Below, one piece after another: positions 17,149 through 26,255 of a DNA stretch of 64,000 nucleotides. Source of the stretch: Goodfellowiella coeruleoviolacea (GTDB lineage Bacteria > Actinomycetota > Actinomycetes > Mycobacteriales > Pseudonocardiaceae); NCBI RefSeq assembly GCF_024171785.1, contig NZ_JAMTCK010000001.1, forward strand, positions 372,134-436,133. Direction: 5' to 3'. Made by a program: the position numbers and the translations under genes. The first letter of the stretch is position 1. Every line of letters starts with the position of its first letter. The notes beneath the pieces are model-generated. The model was not told the origin of the DNA, made no database searches, and worked only from the letters and a program-made list of their open reading frames with translations.

Positions 17149-18894
17149 ATGACAACGGCTCCGCCCCAACCGCGCCGGTGGCGTCGCCGCCGGCTGTCCC
17201 CCCTCCTCGCGATCACCGGCCTGCTGGTCGGTCTGGTGTCGGCGATCGGCCCACCCGGCCAGGCGGTCGCGGCCGGCACCCTGCTGTCGCAGCACCGCCC
17301 GGTGACCGCGTCCTCGACCGAGTCGGCCGCCTTCCCGGCGGCTGCGGCGGTGGACGGCGACGCCGGCACCCGGTGGTCGAGCCAGTTCTCCGACGCCCAG
17401 TGGCTCCAGGTCGACCTCGGCGGCACCGCCAGCCTCGACGAGGTGCGGCTGACCTGGGAGGCCGCCTACGCCACCGCGTTCACCGTCCAGGTCTCGGCCG
17501 ACGGCTCGGCGTGGACCACGGTGCACACCACCACCTCGGGGACCGGCGGCAGCCAGGTGCTGCCGATCAGCGGCAGCGGCCGGTACGTGCGGCTGAACCT
17601 GACCAGGCGGGCCACGCAGTACGGGTACTCGCTGTGGGAGTTCCAGGTCTACGGCACCGCCGGCGGCACACCCGGGCCGGACCGGCTGCTGTCCTACGGA
17701 AAACCCGGCACCGCGTCCAGCAGCCAGGACGACGCGAACTGCGGCGGCTGCGCCCCGGCCAAGGCGTTCGACCTCGACCCGGCCACCCGCTGGGCGACCA
17801 GTTCGACGACCGGGTGGGTCGACCCGGGCTGGATCGCGGTGGACCTGGGCGCGACCGCGACGATCTCCCGGGTCGTGTTGCAGTGGGACCCGGCCTACGC
17901 GACCGCCTACCAGATCCAGGTCTCCGACAACAACACCGACTGGCGCGGCATCTACTCGACCACCTCGGGCCGGGGGTTCAAGGAGACGCTCACCGTGTCG
18001 GGCACCGGCCGCTACGTGCGGATGTACGGCACCCAGCGGTCCAACGGCTACGGCTACTCGCTGTGGGAGTTCCAGGTCTACGGCACCGGTGGCAATCCGG
18101 TCACGCCGCCGGCGCAGCCACCCGCGCCGCACTTCCCCGGCACCCTGGTGTGGGGCGACGAGTTCACCGGCCCCAGCGGCGCCACGCCGGACCCGAGCAA
18201 GTGGACGCCGGAGATCGGGCCCGGCGTGAACAACGAACTCCAGTACTACACCAACAACCGCAACGCCACTCTGGACGGCAACGGCAACCTGGTCATCCAG
18301 GCGCGGCGGGAGGTGACCCCCGGCTCGTCCTGCCCGGTCGACCCGGTCAGCGGCAGCACCACCTGCCAGTACACCTCGGGCCGGCTGAACACGCACGGCA
18401 GGTTCGACTTCACCTACGGGCGGGTCGAGGCGCGGATCAAGGTGTCCAGCACCCCGGGGCTGTGGCCGGCGTTCTGGTTGCTGGGCAGCAACTTCTTCGA
18501 CACCAGGACCCCGTGGCCCAACTGCGGTGAGATCGACATCATGGAGCACGTCGGCAAGGAGCCGACCCGCACGTACTCGACGCTGCACGCACCCGCCTAC
18601 TTCGGGGGCGGCGGCTACGGCCAGCCGCTGGAGTTCGGCGTGCACGTCAACGCCGGGTTCCACGTGTTCGCGGTGGAGTGGGACGCCAGCCACCTGGCGT
18701 TCAGCGTGGACGGCAACGGCTTCTTCACCGTCAACCGGGACCAGCTGGAGACGACCCGCGGCCCGTGGGTCTACGACCACCCGTTCTTCATCATCCTGAA
18801 CAACGCGGTCGGCGGTGACTGGCCGGGCCCGCCGGGAGCGGGCACGGTGCTGCCGCAGGACATGGTGGTCGACTACGTGCGGGTGTACCAGTAG
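17149..18894 (+). CDS. Secreted GH16 endo-beta-glucanase with two discoidin (F5/8 type C) modules
   Basis: A 581-aa extracellular enzyme. A signal peptide (to about residue 42, VAAGTL) is followed by discoidin-type carbohydrate-binding modules at about 43-170 and 186-322, each ending in YGYSLWEFQVYGT, and a GH16 catalytic domain from LVWGDEFTGP (about 335) to the end. The active-site motif is EIDIMEH (E461 nucleophile, D463, E466 acid/base), the ExDxxE form with the extra beta-bulge residue typical of laminarinases, so endo-1,3-beta-glucan cleavage is likely. The ATG at 17149 has AAGGAG 6 nt upstream. It is preceded by the shared LacI operator and is divergent from a DUF1996 gene. Fungal wall beta-1,3-glucan or laminarin is the expected polymer. 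Confidence 0.92.
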   Translation: MTTAPPQPRRWRRRRLSPLLAITGLLVGLVSAIGPPGQAVAAGTLLSQHRPVTASSTESAAFPAAAAVDGDAGTRWSSQFSDAQWLQVDLGGTASLDEVRLTWEAAYATAFTVQVSADGSAWTTVHTTTSGTGGSQVLPISGSGRYVRLNLTRRATQYGYSLWEFQVYGTAGGTPGPDRLLSYGKPGTASSSQDDANCGGCAPAKAFDLDPATRWATSSTTGWVDPGWIAVDLGATATISRVVLQWDPAYATAYQIQVSDNNTDWRGIYSTTSGRGFKETLTVSGTGRYVRMYGTQRSNGYGYSLWEFQVYGTGGNPVTPPAQPPAPHFPGTLVWGDEFTGPSGATPDPSKWTPEIGPGVNNELQYYTNNRNATLDGNGNLVIQARREVTPGSSCPVDPVSGSTTCQYTSGRLNTHGRFDFTYGRVEARIKVSSTPGLWPAFWLLGSNFFDTRTPWPNCGEIDIMEHVGKEPTRTYSTLHAPAYFGGGGYGQPLEFGVHVNAGFHVFAVEWDASHLAFSVDGNGFFTVNRDQLETTRGPWVYDHPFFIILNNAVGGDWPGPPGAGTVLPQDMVVDYVRVYQ

Positions 18895-18912
18895 GTCCAC
18901 ATCGGACGGTGA

Positions 18913-18942
18913 CGGGTGCCGGGCCGCGCGACTCGGCACCCG
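18913..18942. terminator. Bidirectional hairpin between convergent genes
   Basis: CGGGTGCCG (18913-18921) and CGGCACCCG (18934-18942) form a perfect 9-bp stem with a 12-nt loop between the convergent GH16 and ABC-ATPase genes. There is no U tract. Confidence 0.6.
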
Positions 18943-18959
18943 CTCCGCTCGCCACCGAG

Positions 18960-20621
18960 TCAGCCGAGCACACCGCTGCCGGGGATCGCGTCCAGCAGCT
19001 GTCGGGTGTAGGGCTCGGCCGGGGTGCTCAGCACCCGCTCGACCGGTCCCTGTTCGACCACCCGGCCGTGGCGCATCACCACCACGTCGTGCGCGATGGA
19101 CCGGACCACGGCGAGGTCGTGCGAGATGAACAGGTAGCTCAGCCCGAGGTCCCGTTGCAGCGTGTCCAGCAGCCGCAGGATCTGGTCCTGCACGAGAACG
19201 TCCAAAGCGGACACCGCCTCGTCGCAGACGACCAGCCGGGGCCCCAGCGCCAGCGCGCGGGCGATGGCCACCCGCTGGCGCTGGCCGCCGGACAGCTCGT
19301 TGGGGTAGCGGTGGGCCACCGAGGCGGGCAGTGCCACGTGGTCCAGCAGCTCGGCCACCCTGGCCCGGCGGCTGGCCCGGTCGCCCACGCGGAAGATCCG
19401 CAGCGGCTCGCTGATCAGCCGCTCCACCGTGAACATCGGGTCCAGCGAGGCGTAGGGGTCCTGGAACACCGGCTGCATGCTGCGCCGGGCCGCCCGCCGC
19501 CGCGCGCCGCGCAGACCGGACACGTCCTCGCCGCCCAGCCGGATGCTCCCGCTGGTCACCGGCACGAGCCCCAGCACCATGCGCGCGGTGGTGGTCTTGC
19601 CCGAGCCCGACTCGCCGACGATGGCCAGGGTGCGGCCCTCGGCCACGGTGAACGACACGTCGTCCACGGCCCGCAGCACGCCGCCGCGGCCGCGCACCCG
19701 GTACTCCTTGGCGATCCGGTCGACCTCCAGCACCGGCCGCGCCGGCTCGCCCTCCCCCGCCGTGGCCGTGGCTCGGCCGGCCGGCGCGGTCACGGTCACC
19801 GCCTCGCGCGTCCTGGCGGTGGCCAGGGACGGGGCCGCGGCCACCAGCTTGCGGGTGTACTCGTGACGCGGGTCGGTGAGCACGGTCCGCGCCGGGCCCG
19901 CCTCCACCACCCGGCCCTGGGACATCACGATCACCTGGTCGGCCCGGTCGGCCGCCAGGCCGAGGTCGTGGGTGACCAGCAGCAGCGCGGTGCCCAGTTC
20001 CCGGGTCAGCCGGTCCAGGTGGTCGAGGATCTGCTGCTGCACGGTCACGTCCAGCGCCGAGGTCGGCTCGTCGGCGATCAGCAGCTCGGGCCGGCAGGCC
20101 AGGCCGATGGCGATCAGCACGCGCTGGCGCATGCCGCCGGAGAACTCGTGCGGGTACTGCCTGGCCCGGCGGCGCGGTTCGGGCAGCCCGGCCTCGGCCA
20201 GCAGCTCCACCGTCCTGGCCGCGGCCTCCCGCCGGCTGGCGACACCGTGCGCCATCAGGGTTTCCGCGACCTGCCGGCCCACCCGCGCCACCGGGTTGAG
20301 GTTGGCCATCGGGTCCTGCGGCACCAGGCCGACCTCCCGGCCGCGCAGCCGCCGCAGCCGCTTCTCGTCGGCGTGGGTGATGTCCTCGCCCCGCAACAGG
20401 ATTCGCCCGCCGGTGACCCGGCCGGTGCCGGGCAGCAGGCCCAGCACCGCGTGCGCCGTGGTGGACTTGCCCGAGCCGGACTCGCCGACCACCGCGACCC
20501 GCTCGCCCGGCATCAGCCGGAAGCTGACCCCGCGCACCGCCGCCACCGCGGCGGCACCGCTGCCGAAGGACACCTCCAGGTCGTCGATCTCCAGCAGCGG
20601 CTGCTTGTCGGAACTGGTCAT
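18960..20621 (-). CDS. Dipeptide/oligopeptide-type ABC transporter, double ATPase subunit
   Basis: A 553-aa protein made of two fused ATP-binding domains, equivalent to DppD plus DppF. Domain 1 has Walker [10 protein letters not shown] (about 45), signature FSGGMRQR and Walker B LLIADEPTSALD; domain 2 has [17 protein letters not shown] and LVVCDEAVSALD. They power the permeases encoded just upstream in the operon. The ATG at 20621 has GAGGAG 6 nt upstream. It is the last gene of the four-gene operon starting at 24128. The substrate cannot be read from the ATPase; see the binding protein. Confidence 0.92.
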   Translation of the reverse strand: MTSSDKQPLLEIDDLEVSFGSGAAAVAAVRGVSFRLMPGERVAVVGESGSGKSTTAHAVLGLLPGTGRVTGGRILLRGEDITHADEKRLRRLRGREVGLVPQDPMANLNPVARVGRQVAETLMAHGVASRREAAARTVELLAEAGLPEPRRRARQYPHEFSGGMRQRVLIAIGLACRPELLIADEPTSALDVTVQQQILDHLDRLTRELGTALLLVTHDLGLAADRADQVIVMSQGRVVEAGPARTVLTDPRHEYTRKLVAAAPSLATARTREAVTVTAPAGRATATAGEGEPARPVLEVDRIAKEYRVRGRGGVLRAVDDVSFTVAEGRTLAIVGESGSGKTTTARMVLGLVPVTSGSIRLGGEDVSGLRGARRRAARRSMQPVFQDPYASLDPMFTVERLISEPLRIFRVGDRASRRARVAELLDHVALPASVAHRYPNELSGGQRQRVAIARALALGPRLVVCDEAVSALDVLVQDQILRLLDTLQRDLGLSYLFISHDLAVVRSIAHDVVVMRHGRVVEQGPVERVLSTPAEPYTRQLLDAIPGSGVLG

Positions 20622-20631
20622 CGTCGTCTCC

Positions 20632-21507
20632 TCAGCTGCCGGACTTCGGGTCGAGCGCGTCCCGCAGGGCATCGCCGAACAGGTTGAAACCCAGGCAGAT
20701 CAACGCGATCGCCACCCCGGGGAACACGCCCGGCCACGGCGTGCGCAGCAGGTACTGCTGGGCGTCGGAGAGCATGATGCCCAGGCTCGGGTCGGGCGGC
20801 TGGATGCCGAGGCCGAGGAAGGACAGGACGGCCTCGCCGAGCACGGCGGCCGGCATGATCACCGTGGCCTGCACGATGATCGTGGACAGCGCGTTGGGCA
20901 GCACGTGCTGGCCGAGCACGCGCCACGGGCCGGCGTCCATCGCGTGCGCGGCGAGCACGAAGTCGCTGTCCTTGAACCGCAGGGTCTCCGCGCGGACCAC
21001 CCGGACCATGGTGGGCACGTGCGCGATGCCCAGGGCGATCGCGGCGTTGCCGAGCCCGCCGCCGTTGATGGCGGCCAGCCCCACCGCGACGATGAGGAAC
21101 GGGAACGCGAGCATGAGGTCGACCAGCCGGGACACCACCGCGTCCAGCCAGCGCCAGTACCCGGACAGCAGCCCCAGCGGCACGCCCACCACCACCGCGA
21201 GCAGCACCGACAACAGTCCGACCTGGAGGGAGACCCGCGTGCCGTGCAGCACCCGGGACAGCAGGTCGCGGCCGAGGTCGTCGGTGCCAAGGGCGAAGCC
21301 GACCGTGAGCGGCCGTTGGAACGGCGTGCTGAAGTGCACCTCGGTCGGCGGGTAGGGGGCCAGCCACGGGGCGAACACGCCGGCCGCCACCACGACGACC
21401 AGCAGTGCCCCGCCGATCAGGGCCATCCGGTTGCGGGCCAGGCGGCGCAGCACCCGGCCCCGGGAGCGGCCCAGCGCGGGCACAGGGGTTTCGGCGGCGG
21501 TGGTCAT
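20632..21507 (-). CDS. DppC-type ABC permease
   Basis: A 291-aa inner-membrane permease with the N-terminal RRLARNRMALIGGALLVVVV segment typical of DppC/OppC and about six membrane helices. The EAA-type loop reads AAHAMDAGPWRVLGQHVLPNALSTIIV, where the ATPase docks. It overlaps the DppB gene by 4 bp (21504-21507) and ends 10 bp before the ATPase start. With DppB it forms the translocation channel for peptides or other substrates delivered by the lipoprotein at 22464-24128. Confidence 0.92.
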   Translation of the reverse strand: MTTAAETPVPALGRSRGRVLRRLARNRMALIGGALLVVVVAAGVFAPWLAPYPPTEVHFSTPFQRPLTVGFALGTDDLGRDLLSRVLHGTRVSLQVGLLSVLLAVVVGVPLGLLSGYWRWLDAVVSRLVDLMLAFPFLIVAVGLAAINGGGLGNAAIALGIAHVPTMVRVVRAETLRFKDSDFVLAAHAMDAGPWRVLGQHVLPNALSTIIVQATVIMPAAVLGEAVLSFLGLGIQPPDPSLGIMLSDAQQYLLRTPWPGVFPGVAIALICLGFNLFGDALRDALDPKSGS

Positions 21508-22460
21508 CGCGCCCTCCCGGACACTCGCATGCGCGGGTCGATCACCGTGTACAACAGGTCGACCAGCAGGTTGATCACGATGTAGGCGGTGGTGACCACC
21601 AGCACGACGGCCTGGATCACCGGGTAGTCCCGGGTGAACACCGAGTCCAGGGTCAGCTTGCCGATGCCGGGCAGGCTGAAGATCCGCTCGGTGACCACGG
21701 CGCCGGCGATCAGGCCGCCCAGTTGCAGGCCGACGATCGTGGTCACCACGATCAGGCTGTTGCGCAGCCCGTAGCGGAACACCACGGCCGCCCGGCCGAG
21801 GCCCTTGGCGCGGGCCGTGCGCACGAAGTCGGCGGTGAGCGTCTCCACCATCGAGGCCCGGGTCTGCCGCTGCACCACGGCGGTGTGCGACAGGCCCAGG
21901 ATCAGCGCGGGCAGCGTCAGGTAGTACAGGCCGCGCAGCGGGTGTTCGAACGGGGAGACGTAGCCGGAGGCGGGGAACCAGCCCAGCCGCACCGACAGGT
22001 ACAGCACGGCGAGGATGCCCAGCCAGAACGTGGGCACGGACAGCGTGACCAGGGACAGGCCGTTGGCGGCCCACTCCGGCCAGCGGCCCCGGAACACGGC
22101 CGCGAGCACACCGGCGGACATGCCCAGCAGGATGGCGATGACCATGGCGTACACCGCGAGTTGCAGCGTCACCGGCAGGGTGGCGCCGATCATGTCGCTG
22201 ACCGGGGTGCCGGTGCGCACCGACGTGCCGAGGTCACCGGACAGCAGCTGGCCGGCGAACCTGAGGTACTGCTCGGGCAGGGACCTGTCCAGCCCGAGCT
22301 GGGCGCGGATCGCCTCGACGGTGGCCGGGTCGGCCTCCTCGCCGGCCATGGCCTGGGCCGGGTCGCCCGGCAGCGCGCGCACCCCGACGAACACCACGAC
22401 CGAGGCGAGCACCAGGGTGAGGGCGGACTGCCACAGCCGGTGCAGGAGATAGCGTCCCAC
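21504..22460 (-). CDS. DppB-type ABC permease
   Basis: A 318-aa permease, GTG start at 22460 three bases after the binding-protein stop. The opening MGRYLLHRLWQSALTLVLAS and the periplasmic stretch RALPGDPAQAMAG are DppB/OppB hallmarks; the ATPase-contact loop is VRTARAKGLGRAAVVFRYGLRNSLI. Six membrane helices are predicted by eye. It is translationally coupled to its neighbours on both sides, so the channel, carrier and motor are made together. Confidence 0.92.
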   Translation of the reverse strand: MGRYLLHRLWQSALTLVLASVVVFVGVRALPGDPAQAMAGEEADPATVEAIRAQLGLDRSLPEQYLRFAGQLLSGDLGTSVRTGTPVSDMIGATLPVTLQLAVYAMVIAILLGMSAGVLAAVFRGRWPEWAANGLSLVTLSVPTFWLGILAVLYLSVRLGWFPASGYVSPFEHPLRGLYYLTLPALILGLSHTAVVQRQTRASMVETLTADFVRTARAKGLGRAAVVFRYGLRNSLIVVTTIVGLQLGGLIAGAVVTERIFSLPGIGKLTLDSVFTRDYPVIQAVVLVVTTAYIVINLLVDLLYTVIDPRMRVSGRAR

Positions 22461-22463
22461 GGT

Positions 22464-24128
22464 TCAGCCCTCCTGGTCGCTGACGAACGCGGCCCTGCCG
22501 AGCCGGACCACCCCGTCGGAGAAGACCCGCACCCCGGTGACCTGTCCGGAGTGGACGGTCAGGTTGCGGACCCGGTAGGTGTAGACGATCGGGTTGTCCC
22601 GCTGCACCAGCGCCACGGCCTGCCCGTACAGCTCGGTGCGCTGGGCCACGTCGGTCACCTGGGCGGCCCTGCTCAGCAGGTCGTCCAGCTCCGGCGAGGA
22701 GTACCCGCTGTAGTTGCCGCCCGCGCCGGTGGCCAGGAAGCGCGAGGTGTTGGCGTCCGGGTCGATGCGCCCGGACCAGCCCAGCTGCACCGCCTCGAAG
22801 TCGCCGCGCTTCTGCACGTCCAGCAGGGTGGAGTACTCGACCGGGACGATGCGCAGGTCGAAGCCGCCCTCGGCCACGCTGGCCTGCAACGCCTGGGCGA
22901 AGCGGAGCTGGTCCTGGGAGTTGGACACCTGCATGGTCACGGTGAACGGCACCGGCACCCCGGCCTCGGCGAGCAGCTGCCGGGAGCGCTGCGGGTCGAA
23001 CGCGGGGCAGGCGTCGCTGGCCGGCGAGGCGTACGGGCTCTGCGGCGCCACGGGCGAGCAGGCCGGCTCGTACCAGTCGTTGAAGACCGTGTTGACCAGG
23101 GCCTGCCGGTCGATGGCCGCGGAGAAGGCCGCCCTGATCCTCGGGTCGCGGGCCAGTGGGGTGTCGATCTGGTGGACGGGTTTGCCCACGCCCTCGGTGT
23201 TGCCGATGTTGATCGTGACGCCCTGGTAGCCCAGTGACCCGGCCTGCAGCACCCGCAGGTCCGGGTCGCGCACGAGCGCGTCCACGTCCTGCGGGGAGAT
23301 GGTGTCGGCGACCTGGACGTCCCCGGAGCGCAGGTTGGCCGCGCGGATGTTCGCGTCCGGCATGATCCGGTAGGTGATCGCGTCCAGGTGCACCTGGGCC
23401 GCGTCGTAGTACCGCGGGTCGCGGACGACCTTGATCGCGGTCTGCGGCACCCGTTCGGCGAACTTGAACGGGCCGACGCACACCGGCGCGTCACCGAAGT
23501 TCTCCGCCTTCTCGGCCAGCGCGGTCGGCGACATGATCATGCCGGCCCGGTCCGCGAGCGCGGCGGTGATCGGCGCGAACGGCCGCTTGTAGTGGATGCT
23601 CACCTGGCTGTCGCCGACGGCCTCGATGCTCGCGATCGGCCCCATCTCGCTGGCCCGCTGCGAGCTGGTCATGCTGAGGTGCCGTTGCAGGCTGGCGCGC
23701 ACGGCCTCCGCGTCGAACGGGGTGCCGTCGGCGAACACGATCCCGGTGCGCACCGGGATGGTCACGGTGCGGCCGTCCGCGGAGATCGTCGGCAGGGCGG
23801 TGGCCAGCTGCGGCACGATCTGCCCGTCCTGGTCCAGGTCGTAGAGCTTCTCGCAGATCGCGCTCATCACGTAGCGCGTGTACAGCGAGCTGGACGTGGT
23901 CGGGTCCAGCCGGTCCGGCTCGGACGACAGCCCCATCACCAGCTCGCCGCCGGAGCGCACCGGTCGGTCGCCGACCGGGGTTCCGTAGTCGTCGACGTGG
24001 GTGGCCGTGCTGGTCACGTGCTGGACCGGGACGCAGGCGGTGAGCGCGGCCGTCGCCGCCACCACCGCGCCGGCGAGCGCCGGCAGCCGTCGGGCACGGC
24101 CTGGTAATCGGAATAGCCGGAACAACAT
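22464..24128 (-). CDS. SBP family 5 extracellular solute-binding lipoprotein
   Basis: A 554-aa substrate-binding lipoprotein of the peptide/nickel/opine type. The lipobox is ALTAC with the lipidated Cys near residue 31. The mature protein shows SEPDRLDPTTSSSLYTRYVMSAICEKLYDL, where the ligand pocket begins, and KRPFAPITAALADRAGMIMSP, typical of SBP_bac_5. The ATG at 24128 (MLFRLFRL) has GGGAG upstream; the frame continues to 24197 without family similarity. It leads a four-gene operon. Because a gamma-glutamyltransferase and its LysR regulator lie directly upstream on the same strand, gamma-glutamyl or other small peptides are possible ligands, but a sugar role cannot be excluded given the glucan genes on the other side. 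Confidence 0.92.
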   Translation of the reverse strand: MLFRLFRLPGRARRLPALAGAVVAATAALTACVPVQHVTSTATHVDDYGTPVGDRPVRSGGELVMGLSSEPDRLDPTTSSSLYTRYVMSAICEKLYDLDQDGQIVPQLATALPTISADGRTVTIPVRTGIVFADGTPFDAEAVRASLQRHLSMTSSQRASEMGPIASIEAVGDSQVSIHYKRPFAPITAALADRAGMIMSPTALAEKAENFGDAPVCVGPFKFAERVPQTAIKVVRDPRYYDAAQVHLDAITYRIMPDANIRAANLRSGDVQVADTISPQDVDALVRDPDLRVLQAGSLGYQGVTINIGNTEGVGKPVHQIDTPLARDPRIRAAFSAAIDRQALVNTVFNDWYEPACSPVAPQSPYASPASDACPAFDPQRSRQLLAEAGVPVPFTVTMQVSNSQDQLRFAQALQASVAEGGFDLRIVPVEYSTLLDVQKRGDFEAVQLGWSGRIDPDANTSRFLATGAGGNYSGYSSPELDDLLSRAAQVTDVAQRTELYGQAVALVQRDNPIVYTYRVRNLTVHSGQVTGVRVFSDGVVRLGRAAFVSDQEG

Positions 24129-24262
24129 GAACCACTCCCGCCGCATTTGTCTGAGCGATCTGAATGCTAGTAACCGGTGGTCCCGAATTGATGTCACCAG
24201 GGTTTCGGACTGTTAATCCCGAGACTCCCCGAAATGACCACGAAAATACACCGGGTACTACC

Positions 24263-24315
24263 AAAAGGGTGGCGAACCACCGCCCGGTTCTTTTCTTCGG
24301 ACGGTGGTTCGCCAC
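24263..24315 (-). terminator. Intrinsic terminator of the gamma-glutamyltransferase gene
   Basis: GTGGCGAACCACCG (24269-24282) pairs perfectly with CGGTGGTTCGCCAC (24302-24315). On the minus strand the stem is followed by CCCTTTTGG, a short U run. It separates the gamma-glutamyltransferase gene from the ABC operon 140 bp further on, so the latter needs its own promoter or read-through. Confidence 0.75.
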
Positions 24316-24345
24316 ACCGGCGGCGGGTGGTGTCGTTACACCGCG

Positions 24346-26139
24346 CTACCGGCCCACGGCATAGCCCTGCATGCCCCGGGGGTTCGCCCCAGCTGCGAGA
24401 ACTCCTGTCTCCGGATCGCGGGAGACCGCGCAGAGCCGGCCCTCGGACCACGGCTCGCCCACGGTCACGTCGTGCCCGCGCCGCCGGAGTTCAGCGATGA
24501 CATCGTCGCCGATCCGCGATTCCACGGTGACCCCGCCCGGCCGCATCGCGCGGGGGTAGAACGAACTCGGGAAGCTTTCGCTGTGCCAGTTCGGCGCGTC
24601 GATCGAACCCTGTAAGTCGAATCCGCCGCGCACCTGCTCGCGCAGCACGACGGCGAGGAAGAAGTGCACGCTCCACTGGTCCTGCTGGTCGCCGCCGGGC
24701 GTGCCGAAGGCCAGCACCGGCTCGCCGTCGCGCAGCGCCAGCGAGGGCGAGAGCGTGGTGCGGGGCCGCCGCCCCGGGGTCAGCGAGTTGGGCAGGCCGT
24801 GGTCGAGCCAGCACATCTGCAACCGGGTGCCCAGCGGGAAGCCGAGTTCGGGCACCACCGGGTTGGACTGCAGCCAGCCGCCGCTGGGCGTGGCCGCGAT
24901 CATGTTGCCCCAGCGGTCGACCACGTCGAGGTGGCAGGTGTCGCCCCGGGTCGAGCCGTCCTTGGCCACGGTCGGCTCCCCCAGGCCCGCGGTGGGCGTC
25001 GGCGGCGCCGGCACGTTGCCGTCGATGATCTGGCGCACCTGCCGGCTCAGCCGCGGTTCCAGCCCGTCCGGGCTGCCCGGCCGCAGCTCGTGGGAGGCCT
25101 GTTCACCGATCAGGGCGCGCCGGGCCGCGTTGTAGTCGGCCGACAGCAGCGCGTCCAGCCGCACCTGGGTGCTGTCGCCGTACCAGGCCTCCCGGTCGGC
25201 CATGGCCAGCTTGGTGCCCTCGATCAGGGTGTGCACGTACTCGGGCGTGCCGTAGTCCAGGCTGTCCGGCAGCAGCGCCAGCTGCTGGAGGAAGGTCGGG
25301 CCCTGGCTCCACAGGCCGGCCTTGCACACCGTCCAGCCGTTCCAGGTGTAGCTGGCCGGCTCCTCGTAGCCGGCCTGGAACGCGGCCAGGTCGTCACCGG
25401 TGAGGGTGCCGGTGTGCCGCTCCCCCGAGCTGTCCATGGTGGGGGTGGCCGCCGCCGCGACCAGGGCCTCGGCGATGAAGCCCTCCCGCCACACCCGGCG
25501 CGCGGCCTCGATCTGCGCCTCCCGGTCGGCACCGGCGGCCTCGGCCTCGGCGATGACCCGCCGCCAGGTGGCGGCCAACGCCGGGTTGCGCAGCAGGGCG
25601 CCGGGGGCCGGGGCTTTCCCGTCGCGCAGGTAGATCTCGGCGGAGCTGGTCCACTCGGTCTCGAACAGCTCGCGCACCGTCTCCACGGTGGCGCCGATCC
25701 GCTCGACCGCGGGAGCACCGTTCTCGGCGTAGCCGATGGCGTACTTGAGCACGTCGGCCAGCCGCTTGGTGCCGTGGTCGCGCAGCAGCAGCATCCAGGT
25801 GTCGAACGCCGAGGGCACGGCCGAGGCCAGTGGACCGGTGCCGGGCACCAGGTCCAGGCCCAGCCCGGTGTAGTGCTCGATCGTGGCGCCGGCCGGGGCC
25901 GGGCCCTGTCCGGACAGCACCTGCGGCCGGCCACCCCGGGGCGCGATGATGATCGGCACCTCGCCGGCCGGACCGTTGAGGTGCGGCTCGGCCACGTGCA
26001 GCACGAAGCCGGCGGCGACAGCGGCGTCGTAGGCGTTGCCGCCGTCCTCCAGCACCGCCATCGCCGTGGACGAGGCGAGCCAGTGGGTGGACGACACCAT
26101 GCCGAACGTGCCCTGAAGAGTCGGTCGAGTGGTGAACAA
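24346..26139 (-). CDS. Gamma-glutamyltransferase family protein
   Basis: A 597-aa Ntn-hydrolase of the GGT/cephalosporin-acylase family, which hydrolyses or transfers gamma-glutamyl groups (for example from glutathione). These proteins self-cleave before a Thr; here GDTCHLDVVDRWGNMIAATP places Thr401 at the expected nucleophile position, though the usual T-T/S-H is T-C-H. Other family motifs are GGNAYDAAVAAGFVLHVAEPH near the start and ALRDGEPVLAFGTPGGDQQDQW near the end. There is no signal peptide (MFTTRPTLQGTFGMVSSTHW), so it is probably cytoplasmic, unlike E. coli GGT. It is divergent from a LysR gene that likely controls it, and upstream of a peptide-type ABC operon. Confidence 0.88.
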   Translation of the reverse strand: MFTTRPTLQGTFGMVSSTHWLASSTAMAVLEDGGNAYDAAVAAGFVLHVAEPHLNGPAGEVPIIIAPRGGRPQVLSGQGPAPAGATIEHYTGLGLDLVPGTGPLASAVPSAFDTWMLLLRDHGTKRLADVLKYAIGYAENGAPAVERIGATVETVRELFETEWTSSAEIYLRDGKAPAPGALLRNPALAATWRRVIAEAEAAGADREAQIEAARRVWREGFIAEALVAAAATPTMDSSGERHTGTLTGDDLAAFQAGYEEPASYTWNGWTVCKAGLWSQGPTFLQQLALLPDSLDYGTPEYVHTLIEGTKLAMADREAWYGDSTQVRLDALLSADYNAARRALIGEQASHELRPGSPDGLEPRLSRQVRQIIDGNVPAPPTPTAGLGEPTVAKDGSTRGDTCHLDVVDRWGNMIAATPSGGWLQSNPVVPELGFPLGTRLQMCWLDHGLPNSLTPGRRPRTTLSPSLALRDGEPVLAFGTPGGDQQDQWSVHFFLAVVLREQVRGGFDLQGSIDAPNWHSESFPSSFYPRAMRPGGVTVESRIGDDVIAELRRRGHDVTVGEPWSEGRLCAVSRDPETGVLAAGANPRGMQGYAVGR

Positions 26140-26217
26140 CCTGGTCCTTTCCCCGGCGTGGTTGGGAAGTAAACACCGCCACCCTGCCGCACGTCCAAAA
26201 CATCTGTGACACCATCC

Positions 26218-26236
26218 CGATAGCCAGTCGCTATCG
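26218..26236. promoter_or_regulatory. LysR-type operator
   Basis: CGATAGC and GCTATCG (7-bp arms, 5-bp gap) form a perfect dyad 19 bp before the LysR GTG, containing the T-N11-A spacing of LysR sites (T26221, A26233). It lies in the divergent region shared with the gamma-glutamyltransferase gene. Confidence 0.65.
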
Positions 26237-26255
26237 ATCAGCCCGCGAGGACACC

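Noticed and set aside
16719..18530. 603-aa plus-strand frame overlapping the GH16 gene
   Set aside because: It is a shadow frame; the true frame carries two discoidin modules and EIDIMEH.
18909..20687. 592-aa plus-strand frame over the ABC ATPase gene
   Set aside because: Antisense to a protein with two complete sets of ABC motifs; Q/H/G/R-rich noise.
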